A model generated the notes under the pieces. The model made no database searches. It was not told where the DNA came from and saw only the letters and a program-made list of their open reading frames with translations. From NCBI GenBank assembly GCA_009829735.1, contig CM020620.1:20310020-20374019 (forward strand): a stretch of DNA of 64,000 bases, read 5' to 3'. This document shows positions 10,050 to 19,039 of this stretch, one piece after another. Within the stretch, counting starts at the first letter, position 1; each line of letters starts with the position of its first letter. A program made the translations under genes and the position numbers. This DNA comes from Pyropia yezoensis (taxonomy: Eukaryota; Rhodophyta; Bangiophyceae; Bangiales; Bangiaceae).

Positions 10050-11700
10050 CAGGCGGGGTATGGCCGGCGGGGACGGCCGCTGGGGATGGCCGGCGAGGAC
10101 AGCCGGAGGGGCTTACCTGTGGAGATTGCCTGCGGCAATTACCGGCGGGGACGGCCGGAGGGGCCTGCCCGCGGCGATTGCCCGCGGGGGCGGCCTGCAG
10201 GAGTGGCGTGCGGTAGCGGCCGAATGGGGCGGCGTGCGGCAGTGGCCGGCCGCCGCCGTGGCGAGCGGCGGGGCGGGGCGGGGGGGGGGGGGGGGGGGGG
10301 GGGGTGCCGGTGGAGGTGGCTTGTGGCGATTGTACACTACGGTGGCCGGCTGCAGGGGCCGGCGGTAATGCACTGCGGTGGTGGGCCGCTGCAGGGGGCC
10401 GCCTTCGTGGCCGGCGACAGGGGCCAGCGGTGGGGGCCAGCTGTGACGCCTGGCGGCAGCGGTCCATGCGGGGTGTCCTGTGGCGGTGGGTAGCGGCGGT
10501 CTGGGGCTTGAGGAAGTTAACAAGAGCAACTAAGAAGCTCTTTCAGATGGGCCACGCCTCTCCGCATCACTTTATCCGTTTACTTCCGCCGTGCAAAAGA
10601 AGTCTCCATATAACAACTCTCGGTGCCAGGTTCATCGTTAGATGCCTGGTAACGGGGGGGGAGGGCCCGTTTCAAAAGTTTGACCACTCGAGGAGCCATT
10701 ATAGAGCCAGCTGAGAGCCCAGAGTGTGCCAGTCCCTGCACGCGTCGTGCTCGCAGGCGGCAGAGGCGAGCTGCCGCACCGCACCCCAGGTGCAACCGGG
10801 AGGAGTGGTGCGAGAAGATGGCGGGCAGCAGCAGCCTGTGGCAGTGGCCGGCGAGTGTGCCTTGTGGCGGGGGCAGGTGAGGGTGGCCGACATGGGTAAC
10901 CGGCGGAGATTGCCTGCGGTGGTGGCCTGCGGCGGCTGCGGAGGCGGTGGCCTGCTGGGGTGGCCGGTGGGGGTGGCCGGCGGCGGCGCTCGACGGCTTT
11001 TGCATGCGGCAGTGGCCTTGGGGATGGCTGGCGTGGTTGGCCGGCGGTGGTGGCTGGCGGCGGCGGGGACAGGAGGCTGCGGCCGGCGGCAGTGGCCTCC
11101 GGGATGGCTGGCGTGGTTGGCCAGCGGTGGTGGCTGGCGGCAGTGGCGTGGGGTGGCTGCTGGCAGTGGCGTGGGGTGGCTGCCGGCGGGGGGGACAGGA
11201 GGCTGTGGCCGGCGGGGGTGGCTGGCGGCGATGGTGAGCGGTGGCGATGGCGACCTGAGGTTTCGACCTGAGGTTTCATGCGGCGGTAACCGGTGCGGAT
11301 GGTCGGTGAGGGTTGCTGGCCAGGATGGCCGGTGGTTGCGGCGGGAAGCGGCTGATGTAGCAGGGAAAGAGCGGCTGCTACCGGCGTGGGTGCGGCTGGT
11401 ACCGGCATAGAGCGGCGTCTGCTGTGGCCGGGGCGGCGGCTGCTGCTGAGGGGGGGGGGGCGGTGGCTAACACTGGCGGGGGAGGGGGGTCGGTGGGTGC
11501 CACCGGGGGTGGGTAGCTGCTTCCGGTGGTGGGCCGTTGCTACTGAGGGCGAGGCGGCTCCTCCCGCTGCTGCAGCCGGGGAGGGGGGGGGGGGGGGGGG
11601 GGGGCTGTTGGTACGCGTGTGGAGTGACTGCTACCGATGGGGGGCCGCTGGTACCGGCGGAGGGTGCGGCTGCTGCAGTCAGGCGGGTGGCACAGTGCTT
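10050..11700. repeat. GC-rich degenerate satellite
   Basis: About 1.6 kb made of short degenerate units built on a GCCGGCGG core, with variants of GTGGCTGGCGGCGG and GGATGGCTGGCGTGG. A G27 tract lies at 10278-10304 and a G run of about 22 near 11583-11604. Open frames across it are compositional artefacts. The core resembles the block at 59.7-60.9 kb. An interrupting segment at about 10500-10720 is less repetitive and carries no visible gene. Confidence 0.7.
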
Positions 11701-12008
11701 GGGTTAGGGCTAGGGGCAGTTGTTGCCTACACGACCCGGGAAGGCCCTCCGGCTGGAGCAGCGTCGAGGTGGGGAAGCAAAGTTAGGTTGACGGCAAGGG
11801 GGGGCAGAGATGAATCAAACAAAGACGCCCAGTCCGAGTTGTACAGCGCGTACAGGGCAGTCGCCATCGCCCAAACGGGCGCGTCGGGTGGTCAATGTAT
11901 AGAAAACACATCGTACCAGAGTAGAATCGAATGAGATTTGGGGGCCCCTACCACAACAGAAACGCTGTACCAGCGACCAGCCTCTGCAATGTGTTAAGGC
12001 GATGAGAG

Positions 12009-12557
12009 CTAAGGGCGGTGAGAGCCGTCCACCACAGGAAAAGCATGGTCGTGGGCGGGCGCACTGTCCGCCCCCACCAGCATACGCCGCAGCGTGTACA
12101 GACGATGAGAGCCGTCCACCACAGGAAAGGCATGGTCGTGGGCGGGCGCACTGTCCGCCCCCACCAGCATACGCCGCAGCGTGTACAGGCGATGAGAGCC
12201 GTCCACCACAGGAAAGGCATGGTCGTGGGCGGAGCGACCAAACTCTCGATGCACGCACATCGTGTCAATCGAGGCCGCGTAGCCAGCTCCATGGAACGAC
12301 AAGAGAGGAGGGACGTCGCGGTCCACGTTGCCAACGTTGCGATCACCGCCATAGGACGGACGGTGGCGGCGCCCTTCGCCGGTACCACTACCAGATCCAC
12401 CCCCGTTGCGGTCATCACCGCCACCACCGCCGCTGACACCGACACGAGGGCATCCGCCGTATGGACCACCGTCGTGACCAACACGGCCGCATCCAGAGCT
12501 ACCGGTGCTGTCGTCGTCGAGTTCGTGGTCATGATGGCCACCACCATTGGCGTCCAT
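12009..12557 (-). CDS. Short ParB-like protein, truncated relative of the gene at 7-5058
   Basis: 182 residues from the first in-frame ATG at 12557. Residues 1-85 are Gly/Asp/His-rich. Then comes a segment GYAASIDTMCVHREFGRSAH followed by PVVDGSHRLYTLRRML. This aligns with GYTTTYGMISVCADPECPGA and VDGAHRLTALREL in the large gene, so both belong to one ParB/sulfiredoxin-like family. The motif segment is repeated because of an 87-bp duplication, and the third copy ends at a TAG right after DGSHRP. Past the stop a shifted frame reads SSHRLNTLQRLVAGTAFLLW, a diverged continuation of the same motif. The locus is therefore either a degrading paralogue or a short domain-only protein. The upstream ParB strands and the whole C-terminal half of the large gene are absent. 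Confidence 0.5.
   Translation of the reverse strand: MDANGGGHHDHELDDDSTGSSGCGRVGHDGGPYGGCPRVGVSGGGGGDDRNGGGSGSGTGEGRRHRPSYGGDRNVGNVDRDVPPLLSFHGAGYAASIDTMCVHREFGRSAHDHAFPVVDGSHRLYTLRRMLVGADSAPAHDHAFPVVDGSHRLYTLRRMLVGADSAPAHDHAFPVVDGSHRP
12022..12231 (-). repeat. 87-bp in-frame tandem repeat, about 2.4 copies
   Basis: GAGCCGTCCACCACAGG recurs at 12022, 12109 and 12196, an exact 87-bp period (29 codons). The unit encodes HDHAFPVVDGSHRLYTLRRM plus LVGADSAPA, so each copy carries the predicted catalytic DGSHR motif. Confidence 0.9.
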
Positions 12558-12730
12558 CACAGTCGATATGCCCCCGAACCGCCCAGAGGTCTCAGGTTGC
12601 CGTCGAGGACTACAGGGAATCGGGAAGGATTGTTCTTCGGCTGGAAAAAATCGGCAGCCGGAAAAAGGCGGTGTGGAAAGGCGGGGGACGTCCGTCGAGT
12701 CGAGGGGGAACTGGCCGGCAGGACGACGGC

Positions 12731-12895
12731 GGTTGGCGGGAGTGAACAGGAACGGGACGCGCACAACTGTACGTGTGACTCAGCGCCCTCATCACAAGAC
12801 CCGCCACCGCGCGGTTGGTGGGAGTGAACAGGAACGGGACGCGCACAACTGTACGTGTCACTCAGCGCCCTGTTCACAAGACCCGCCAGCGCCTC
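12731..12895. repeat. 82-bp tandem duplication
   Basis: GGTTGGCGGGAGTGAACAGG at 12731 is repeated as GGTTGGTGGGAGTGAACAGG at 12813, with the following 60 bases nearly identical. It lies upstream of the short ParB-like gene. The period is not a multiple of three, which agrees with non-coding sequence. Confidence 0.8.
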
Positions 12896-13900
12896 CGACA
12901 AACGATTTGTGGGGTGTGAAAAAATCAACAACAAACAAAGCTGCTCATGCCATTACACAACCATTTCAGGGGGTATTTAACGGTAACAAGTATCGCGACT
13001 TACACTGACGAGTGTGACGGGGAGGAAGCCGTCAAGATCAGGGGGGGGGGGGGGTGCTGTTATGTACATAACGCGACACAGATCGAGTGGCCCCAACCCC
13101 AAGACTTGTCAACACAGCGGATCGGGCACTCGATCACATGAATGTGGTTCAGAGGCGGCTTGACCGTTTATTCGGTGGCAAATCACGCGGACTGATCTTG
13201 CGAACGAAATCGACAGACATAAAATATACGGACGATCGTGCCCATTTTTGCAGTCGATGACGATGGTGCATGATGCGGCACGGATTTCTGCGCGGTTTGA
13301 TGAAGAACGATTCATGTGGTTGTGTTTTGTACAAAACGAGTGCGGCCGCAAAGAGCGACCTGGAGGACCAACACGCACTGGTGTCGTTATGTACATAACA
13401 CGGACCCGCCCTGGTTCCCTGTCTTGGAGAACGTCGGAACACGTAGTAATTGATCGTGGTATGCATTTCATGCCACGTGGCGTCCAACGTGAGTACTTGA
13501 ATGCTGGACGCGTACCTGGATCACTTGTGCTCACTGAGCAAGAACGAAGCAGCGGCATCATTAACCATCCGACATTTCTACCCGGTGTGTGTCTGTGTGG
13601 ATACGCGGGCCGCGCCCCACACAGTTGTAGCAGGAGGTGCATGGCCAGTGCACTGGACGAGGTACCACGCCCGCCGTGGACAGAACCGTGAGAGCATAGG
13701 TCGCTTGGGTGGGAGAGTGTCCACGCACCAGTCCTGTCTGTTCTGTGCACAAGTTACCTCGTGATTGGTGCACAACGCCACCTGCTCACACGTCCCCTGT
13801 AGGATACGAGCGAGGTACACCAGCGGATGCGTTGGGGAGAAGCCCAGCAGTCTTGCAGCGTCGACCGGCGACGGAGTTCGTCCATGGCTTCTGCCATGCA
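12896..13900. other. Intergenic stretch with two identical 14-bp palindromes
   Basis: No supported gene. The palindrome GTTATGTACATAAC occurs at 13059-13072 and again at 13386-13399. Either could be a dimeric transcription-factor site, but nothing shows use. Confidence 0.4.
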
Positions 13901-14560
13901 CACCTGCCAAGCACGCCTGCGCACGCGCCGCGACCCGCCGGGAGGCCAAGGACGCGCGCGCACCCGCCACGACCGGGCGGGCGGGATGCCAGATACGGCC
14001 GAGTACTCCGCGGCGACCCGACCACCAGCCAAACGCGGCGGCGCACCAGCGGCGGCCCATCGGCGGGGAACCAGCGGCGACCAGCCGGGTGGCGAAATGC
14101 ACCGGCTCAACCGCTACGACCGGGCGGGGAGCCAGGAGCGGCCGAGCACCCGTGGCAGACTGCCAGACAGAACAGCCAGGCCGAGAACCCGCCGCGACCA
14201 CCCAGAAGGTGAAGCGCGGCCAGGCACGCACCGCTACCCGCCGCAACCAGACGGCCGCCCAAAAAGGAGTCGTGGAATGATCCGCGAGGAACCAACGGCC
14301 GTCCAATAGCGGTGGGGCATCAGCAGTTACCCGACGGCCAGCCAAAAGCACCAGCGCACCTGCGGCGACCAGACGAGAGACCACAAGCGGCCGAGCACCC
14401 GCGGCCACCCGACCGCCGGCCGAAAGTGGCCGAGCACCCGCCGCGACGCGGCGGACAGCCAAAACGCGACGGCGCACCAGTGGCGAGCCGCCGGCAATGC
14501 AGCTCAAAGCGCCCGCGCGCGCAACGGTCCCGTTCCGGCGGGCGGCAGAGGACGCCCGCA
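13900..14560. repeat. Degenerate ~33-bp minisatellite
   Basis: Successive units of about 33 bp share GGCCGAGCACCCGC and CGCGACC-type cores. Read on the minus strand they give a long frame from the ATG at 14681 whose repeats look like RRVAAGARPLL. The frame has no hydrophobic core, no domain and no clear end to the repetition. I treat it as repeat DNA; a repetitive protein cannot be excluded. Confidence 0.55.
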
Positions 14561-15149
14561 CGCGCGCCGGCACCCACCCAGCCCGCGACGGTGAGCACAC
14601 ATCGGGTGCCCCCATTGGCCCCAAGACGTGGTCGACTTTGGGGAGCACATAACTGACGGTACTTTTGCCTTTCCTCCTCATAGTTTAGAGAGAACAAGTG
14701 GCTTCAGAAAATGAAAAATACCATCTGACTCCCTCCAGTCTCCTCTACAAAGTGGTATGTCGTACATCTCATGCAGTACACAGAGACCAAGGATCGCATC
14801 GAGAGTGGTCGACATTAGGTCCAGACTGGCTACGCTACAAAGTGCGTGGACACGCTGAGCGCTGAGCAGCACACGTGGCCTGCCTAATCGAGGGATCTTG
14901 GACGCCGTCCGGCCCTGCTGTAAGCGCGGTCGGGTCGCCCATGGAAACTGCGGACACGTCTCGCATTGGCAAGATGCGACACTCGTTCCGGCCCCCTGCC
15001 CTGCCAGCGATGTCTGTATATTGAAGCGGCCCGCACGCACGCCGCCCCCTCACCGTGAAGCCGCATCACCACGCGCCATTGTCGGGACGCCCGCCCACCC
15101 ACGCCGTCGCGCCACCACGACCCTCCTTTGCGACTTGCCCGATCGTCGT
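14561..15149. other. Intergenic, nothing recognised
   Basis: Unique sequence of mixed composition between the minisatellite and the dispersed repeat copy. No domain or RNA motif is visible. Confidence 0.4.
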
Positions 15150-15475
15150 CTGGGCTGGGTTGGTGACCAGGGTTGGTCGGGGCGGGGGGGGAGAGGCGGG
15201 GGGGGGGGAAGGGGGGAAGGGCGTCGCCAGGGAGGTGGATCGGCGGCTTGGCCGTAGGGGGGAGCACGGGCGCGGCGGCTCTGTTGGGGGAGGGGGGCGG
15301 ATCGCGCCAGCACGGTCGGCGCGGTTTTTCAAACGGCGCCGGCACCGCTGCTGGCGTGCCGCCCCCGAGCCGCGCCCCCGCCCCACAGCCGCGTGGCCTC
15401 TTCGTTGCTCCTTGCCCTTCCCCCCCTCGCCCGCCTCCCGGGGTGGTGGCCAAGTCGGCGGGTGGTGGTGGCGGT
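15150..15475 (-). repeat. Diverged inverted copy of the ~350-bp element
   Basis: Read on the minus strand, 15475 to about 15200 follows the tandem element at 5112-6240 in order: CCGCCACC and CTTGGCC blocks, a G-rich run, a GGGGGCGCGGCTCGGGGGC block, CAGCAGCGG, an inverted repeat around TTTGAAAAA, a CCCCCAACAGAGCCGCCGC tract, and GCCGATCC. It ends about 68 bp before the ATG of the gene at 15543. Confidence 0.7.
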
Positions 15476-15542
15476 GCGGTGCGTGTGTCGCCTGTGAGAC
15501 GGGTTTTCGAGAGCAGCAGCCCCCCCGGGGAACGTTGCCGTC

Positions 15543-16328
15543 ATGCCGGGGCATGCGGCGCACAGCCTTCATGGTGGGGCGGCTCACTTTGCTGTCGATG
15601 TGTTTGTAGACTACTTACGCTTTTTTGGCTTGCTCACGGGTGCCCCCGGCGCCGCCGCTTCCCGTATCAGCGAGGACGCCGCGGCAATGTGTCACGGCGG
15701 AATGGCCCTAGCAGCGGTGGCCGTGGCTGTCCAGTGGGAGAACCTGTACTGTGTGGCTGCCCGTGCGAGTGTCGGGCGCCCTCCGGCTCGGGAGCAGCCG
15801 GTGGCCTGCGAGCACGTGCCCACGGCCTTGCTCATTGCGTGTCGCGCCGTCTGTCGGCGGCTGCAGAGTTGTGGCCTGGCGGCGGACGCGGCGGAAGCCG
15901 ATCAAGAGCCCGTGCGGCTGATCTACTCTCTGATGGCGTTCAACGAGGCTGAGGGGCTGTCCGTCGCCATTGCCGAGCTGGCCCTCCGCGCGGTGTGGCA
16001 GGACGCCCATCCCACCGTGCGCGCGGCTTCGTTCGTTTCCGTCGCAGACGTTGCGTCCATGCGGCGTTGCGTGGACGCGGCAATGGCTCCCACCGGCACG
16101 GGTACGGGTGCACGGCCGTCTGCGGTTTGTATCCCGGCGGACCTGGCCGTTGTCACTAAGTACCCTGACATGCACCTCGTCTCGGAAGCTGGCACCACCG
16201 CGACAGCGGCCGCTGTCGCGGGAGAGGCTACGGGGCAGCACGTTGAGGGGGCGGCGGTCCCGGAAGCCTCCCCGCCGTCCCGTCGCCGGAGTCTGCGCCT
16301 GGCCATGCGCAGCACACGGGGGCGATAG
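15543..16328 (+). CDS. Unknown protein family, copy A
   Basis: 261 residues from the ATG at 15543. A family-level match exists only to the gene at 17286-17894. Shared blocks in order are LLTGAPGAA, VQWENLY/LEWDNTY, VPTALLIACRAVCRRLQ, a Glu-Pro-(V/L)-R-L-I segment, and AELALRAVWQDAHP. Predicted secondary structure is mainly helical with Ala-rich helices, vaguely reminiscent of helical bundle folds, but no motif allows a function. The C-terminus past residue 200 is not shared, is Ala/Thr-rich and ends in a basic RRRSLRLAMRSTRGR tail. A copy of the ~350-bp repeat lies just upstream. Confidence 0.6.
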   Translation: MPGHAAHSLHGGAAHFAVDVFVDYLRFFGLLTGAPGAAASRISEDAAAMCHGGMALAAVAVAVQWENLYCVAARASVGRPPAREQPVACEHVPTALLIACRAVCRRLQSCGLAADAAEADQEPVRLIYSLMAFNEAEGLSVAIAELALRAVWQDAHPTVRAASFVSVADVASMRRCVDAAMAPTGTGTGARPSAVCIPADLAVVTKYPDMHLVSEAGTTATAAAVAGEATGQHVEGAAVPEASPPSRRRSLRLAMRSTRGR

Positions 16329-17092
16329 TGGACGTAAGGGCCCAAGAAACCTGTTCCGCCTTCTTTTGTCTTTGACCCTGTGCCGTGCATCACCCGGTAC
16401 ATCCACGCCGTGTCGGGAAACGCCCGTTTGGAGAGCGCCTACGGGAGCTCACACGACGACTCTCTTGGTCGTGTGTGCGGTAAGCATGTAAAGGATGCTG
16501 CCTTTTCTGTTTGGGGGAGGGGGGGGGGCGATTTCTCATGCCCCACCCCTGAGAGCTACTTTGTCGCGTGTGGAACGCCTCTGTGCCAACACTTGACCAC
16601 ATGTTCTGTCTATGGTGAAAGAGATGTGGGCGGGGTGGAGGCGTATCATGTTTTGCATAGATCATTCCCATGCTTCTACACGTTGTGTCTGTGGTCGTGT
16701 CCTTGGCCGACCGTGCGTTGGCGTTGTGTAGCGTGCCCCCGGCCCACCACCTGCACAAAAAACCGTATCTTCCACGCGCCCTACTCACCAATGCGGGCCA
16801 CATTGCGGGGGGGGGGGGGGCAGGCAGACAAGTACTTTTTCACCTTCTTGTCCTCGCGCAGCTACGCAACGCGAGCTGCCGCGCCGCGATGGGCGACGCG
16901 ACAGACACGTCGGCCCACGCCCAGGCGCCCGTGCTGTCCTGCTTGGGCTTGGCCGTCACTGCCCTCTTGCGCCTCGAAATGGGACCTCCACACGGGCCGA
17001 GGGCGTCTGGGGTACTCCGTATCCGTCCCATGGACCACAAACAAAAGACCGGGGACCCCGACGAGGCCATGGCGTACAGTAGCCGCCAGATA

Positions 17093-17128
<36 letters not shown>

Positions 17129-17285
17129 CGCAAGGGGCTTCCCAGGCACCCGTGTGGGGGCCTGGACACGCGATGGACAACGCGATGGAAAACAATTTGT
17201 ACAAGAGCCGCCGATACATCCCCACGGACACCCAGTACCCGTCGTACAGACAAACCACCCACACAGTGCCGGCGCCGTGGACCTC
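16329..17285. other. Convergent intergenic region with G32 tract
   Basis: Separates the two convergent paralogues. A run of about 32 G lies at 17093-17124, with shorter G runs near 16514 and 16808. No gene is visible. Both genes must terminate here, but no polyadenylation signal is obvious. Confidence 0.5.
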
Positions 17286-17894
17286 CTACAATGGGACATT
17301 CGAGAAATAATCCCCCTCGGGATACCCACTCGCACTAAACAAGCCGGCGGGGGGGTCCAGCGCCGACGCGGGCGGGTCCCCATTGTCTCCGATAGGGGCC
17401 TTGGCAGCGGCCACACAGTGTCGCATTGCAGAGACGTCCGCCGCGAACGCCGGTGCCACATGTGCCACTGGCGGGTGAGCGTCTTGCCACACCGCCCGGA
17501 GGGCGAGCTCCGCAACCGCAACAGCGAGTCCGTCGGCCGCGTTGAGTGCCACCACAGAGGAGATCAGCCGCAGGGGCTCTTCGTCGGCTGCCGCCCCTCG
17601 GGGTGTCAGACCCGATCCCTGCAGGCGGTCACAAGCGGCCCTACAGGCAATAAGCATGGCAGTCGGTACATATTGGGCGGCCACAGGCTCTGGCCGCGCC
17701 GCCGGCCGGGGGCTGTTGAGACGGCCAGGAACAGAGTACGTGTTGTCCCACTCAAGGGCAATAAAGATCGCCGCCGCAGCCATTCCGCTACGGCTCCTCC
17801 CCGCCGTGAGGTCGTTGACGTGGGAGGAGGCGGCGCCGGGGGCGCCCGTCAGCAGACGTGGTAGCGTGAACGTTGCCCATGTCGTTCCAAACAT
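17286..17894 (-). CDS. Unknown protein family, copy B
   Basis: 202 residues from the ATG at 17894; the frame extends seven codons further to a GTG, which I did not use. It is a diverged paralogue of the gene at 15543-16328, sharing LTGAPGAA, a W-(E/D)-N-(L/T)-Y motif, VPTAMLIACRAACDRLQ, DEEPLRLISS and AELALRAVWQDAHPP. The C-terminus is shorter and ends GYPEGDYFSNVPL. Identity is high only in the helical core, so the duplication is old. No function is assigned. Confidence 0.6.
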   Translation of the reverse strand: MFGTTWATFTLPRLLTGAPGAASSHVNDLTAGRSRSGMAAAAIFIALEWDNTYSVPGRLNSPRPAARPEPVAAQYVPTAMLIACRAACDRLQGSGLTPRGAAADEEPLRLISSVVALNAADGLAVAVAELALRAVWQDAHPPVAHVAPAFAADVSAMRHCVAAAKAPIGDNGDPPASALDPPAGLFSASGYPEGDYFSNVPL

Positions 17895-19039
17895 CGGAGT
17901 GTGCGGGTCCGCCACTTTTCATGCGCACTCATTCAGAGACCGACACTCTTGTAACATCAGAACTGCCCAGACGGGGTCTGGCAAACTGCGAATTCCAGCA
18001 AGGCATGCCCCGCGATGCATTTTTGTGTGTTCCGACGCTCGATCTACCAGCGTTCTAGGCATGGCCTGCACAACGCTCTACTCGACAGCAAGACCTCTGC
18101 GACGATCGTTGCGGATCGTTGCGCGACCTTGCCGCATTCCCAGCACGCTCCTCGTCTTCCCATGTTCTTGTTCACATGTCCGTTGGCCGTGTGCGCACCC
18201 GACCTCCCCTGCTTGTCTCAACTCACCCTCTTCGTGTACCGCCCGCGCCACGCCGCAGCCAACAAGCTCACCAGCACCGCGGTGCGGCCGCGGCTGCCGA
18301 GACGACTCTTGTCCCGCGTGGCCAGCCCACGGCTCGCGGCGGCAGCAGCAGCGGCGGCGTGCGGCGCCTTTGCGGCGGTGGCGTCGACAGCAGTGGTGGC
18401 GACAGCAGCAGGCAGGGCTCGCTGGCGGCGGCGGCAGCAGCAGGCATGGCGGCAGTAGCAGCGGGCTTGTCTACGGTAGCAGCAGGCACGGCGGCGGCCG
18501 CAGGCCCGGCTGGCGGCGTAATCTCGGCAGCAGTGGCGCCCCGGCGGGAAGAAGCGTGGGGGGTTGGACAAGCATGGGGGAATACAAGAGGGGGGTGGGG
18601 GTTGTGGAGTGGCTGCGCAGCAAGTGGCTAGTATGGTCGTACTGCGCGGGCCGAGTGATGCACCCGCAAACGAACTTATGACAACTGCCTCGAGAAGAGC
18701 CCTTACTGTTTACTCCACTCTTCGAGCCCGCGACATAAAAAAAGACTCGCAGACTGCACGCACGGGAGCAACCCGAGCTCTGGCGCCTCCACACAGGCCA
18801 GCTACACACGCACACGGCCGACCGTCGACACAAGAGAGCCCCCATTCCCGGAGCACCCATAAACACAAAAGACACTCTCACAACGGACAGAGGACGCCAA
18901 AAAAGCTCCATCTCCGCCGCGTCCTCACACGACACACACTCTCATGACAAAAAGCCCACAAGACGAAACCCTCGTGCACGAGGCAGCCGCCCCAGATTCA
19001 AACCCCCCTCCACAACCACCATAGCACGGCATAATAACA
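17895..19039. other. Intergenic with GCAGCAG/GGCGGCAG simple repeats
   Basis: 18290-18540 is rich in CAG/GGC triplet-like repeats. The flanks are unique and less GC-biased. No supported gene. Confidence 0.4.

Noticed and set aside
13578..14681. 367-codon minus-strand frame starting with an ATG
   Set aside because: Made almost wholly of degenerate 33-bp repeat units; no hydrophobic core or recognised fold. Kept as repeat DNA.
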